DNA of 13,644 nt. Origin: an uncultured Prevotella sp. GTDB taxonomy: Bacteria > Bacteroidota > Bacteroidia > Bacteroidales > Bacteroidaceae. The notes below the pieces were generated by a model. That model saw nothing but the letters and a program-made list of their open reading frames with translations, was not told the origin of the DNA and ran no database searches. This document shows positions 13,612 to 13,644 of the stretch, piece by piece. Position numbers and translations under genes: made by a program. Each line of letters begins with the position of its first letter. Position 1 is the stretch's first letter. The stretch spans positions 1 to 13,644 of the forward strand of contig USQD01000022.1 of NCBI GenBank assembly GCA_900556795.1, given 5' to 3'.

Positions 13612-13644
13612 AGATCGGAAGAGCGTCGTGTAGGGAAAGAGTGT
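13612..13644 (+). other. Illumina TruSeq adapter contamination
   Basis: The terminal 33 bases, from AGATCGGAAGAGC through GTCGTGTAGGGAAAGAGTGT, are the standard TruSeq adapter read-through sequence. They are not genomic. The contig's real sequence ends at about 13611. Confidence 0.97.

Noticed and set aside
1..13644. CRISPR array, tRNA, rRNA, insertion sequence or integrase
   Set aside because: No regularly spaced repeats, RNA gene signatures, transposase motifs or long terminal inverted repeats were seen on either strand.

Overview
The window looks like a contig from the phylum Bacteroidota, probably a Prevotella/Segatella-type gut or oral anaerobe. The evidence is Bacteroidota-style TAnnTTTG -7 promoter boxes, A-rich leaders with few Shine-Dalgarno motifs, a TonB-dependent receptor with an N-terminal carboxypeptidase-regulatory-like domain, and a PafA-type alkaline phosphatase. 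The right-hand end is artificial: the last 33 bases are the Illumina TruSeq read-through adapter, so the biological sequence stops near 13611.

Left block (1-6268, minus strand). A four-gene unit reads right to left: a MurG/GT28-like glycosyltransferase, an exported alkaline-phosphatase-superfamily enzyme whose start is embedded in the preceding gene, a GT4 glycosyltransferase resembling diacylglycerol or ceramide glycosyltransferases, and a flippase-like membrane protein with the LPG_synthase_TM fold. Just upstream, on the same strand, is a PafA-type phosphatase. Middle block (6476-10010, plus strand). A TonB-dependent receptor without a SusD partner is followed by a secreted glycerophosphodiester phosphodiesterase, and the unit is closed by a strong intrinsic terminator.

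The main finding is that the three transcription units of the left and middle blocks share one promoter architecture: 11-bp-period repeats TTMAY-N6-TTCAY, then exactly 32 nt, then TACYTTTGCA. A weaker third repeat (xWAAC) sits in the position of the -33 element. This resembles PhoB/PhoP-type binding sites. Together with three phosphoesterases and glycolipid-type genes, it suggests a phosphate-starvation regulon that scavenges organic phosphate and may replace phospholipids with glycolipids. The promoter pattern is read directly from the sequence; the Pho and lipid-remodelling interpretation is inference.

Right block (10128-13611) is a patchwork. It holds a 5'-truncated C-terminal piece of what looks like a GH20 hexosaminidase, with inverted and direct repeats at its broken edge. 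Next come a DNPH1/Rcl-like deoxynucleotide N-hydrolase, a possible remnant of another gene's C-terminus, and a compact minus-strand cassette. The cassette contains an RloA-like AAA15 ATPase, an unrecognised helical protein with an apparent frameshift near its start, a new 50-residue basic protein, and a DUF4112 membrane protein. The ATPase suggests a defence-type locus, but no RloB partner is visible.
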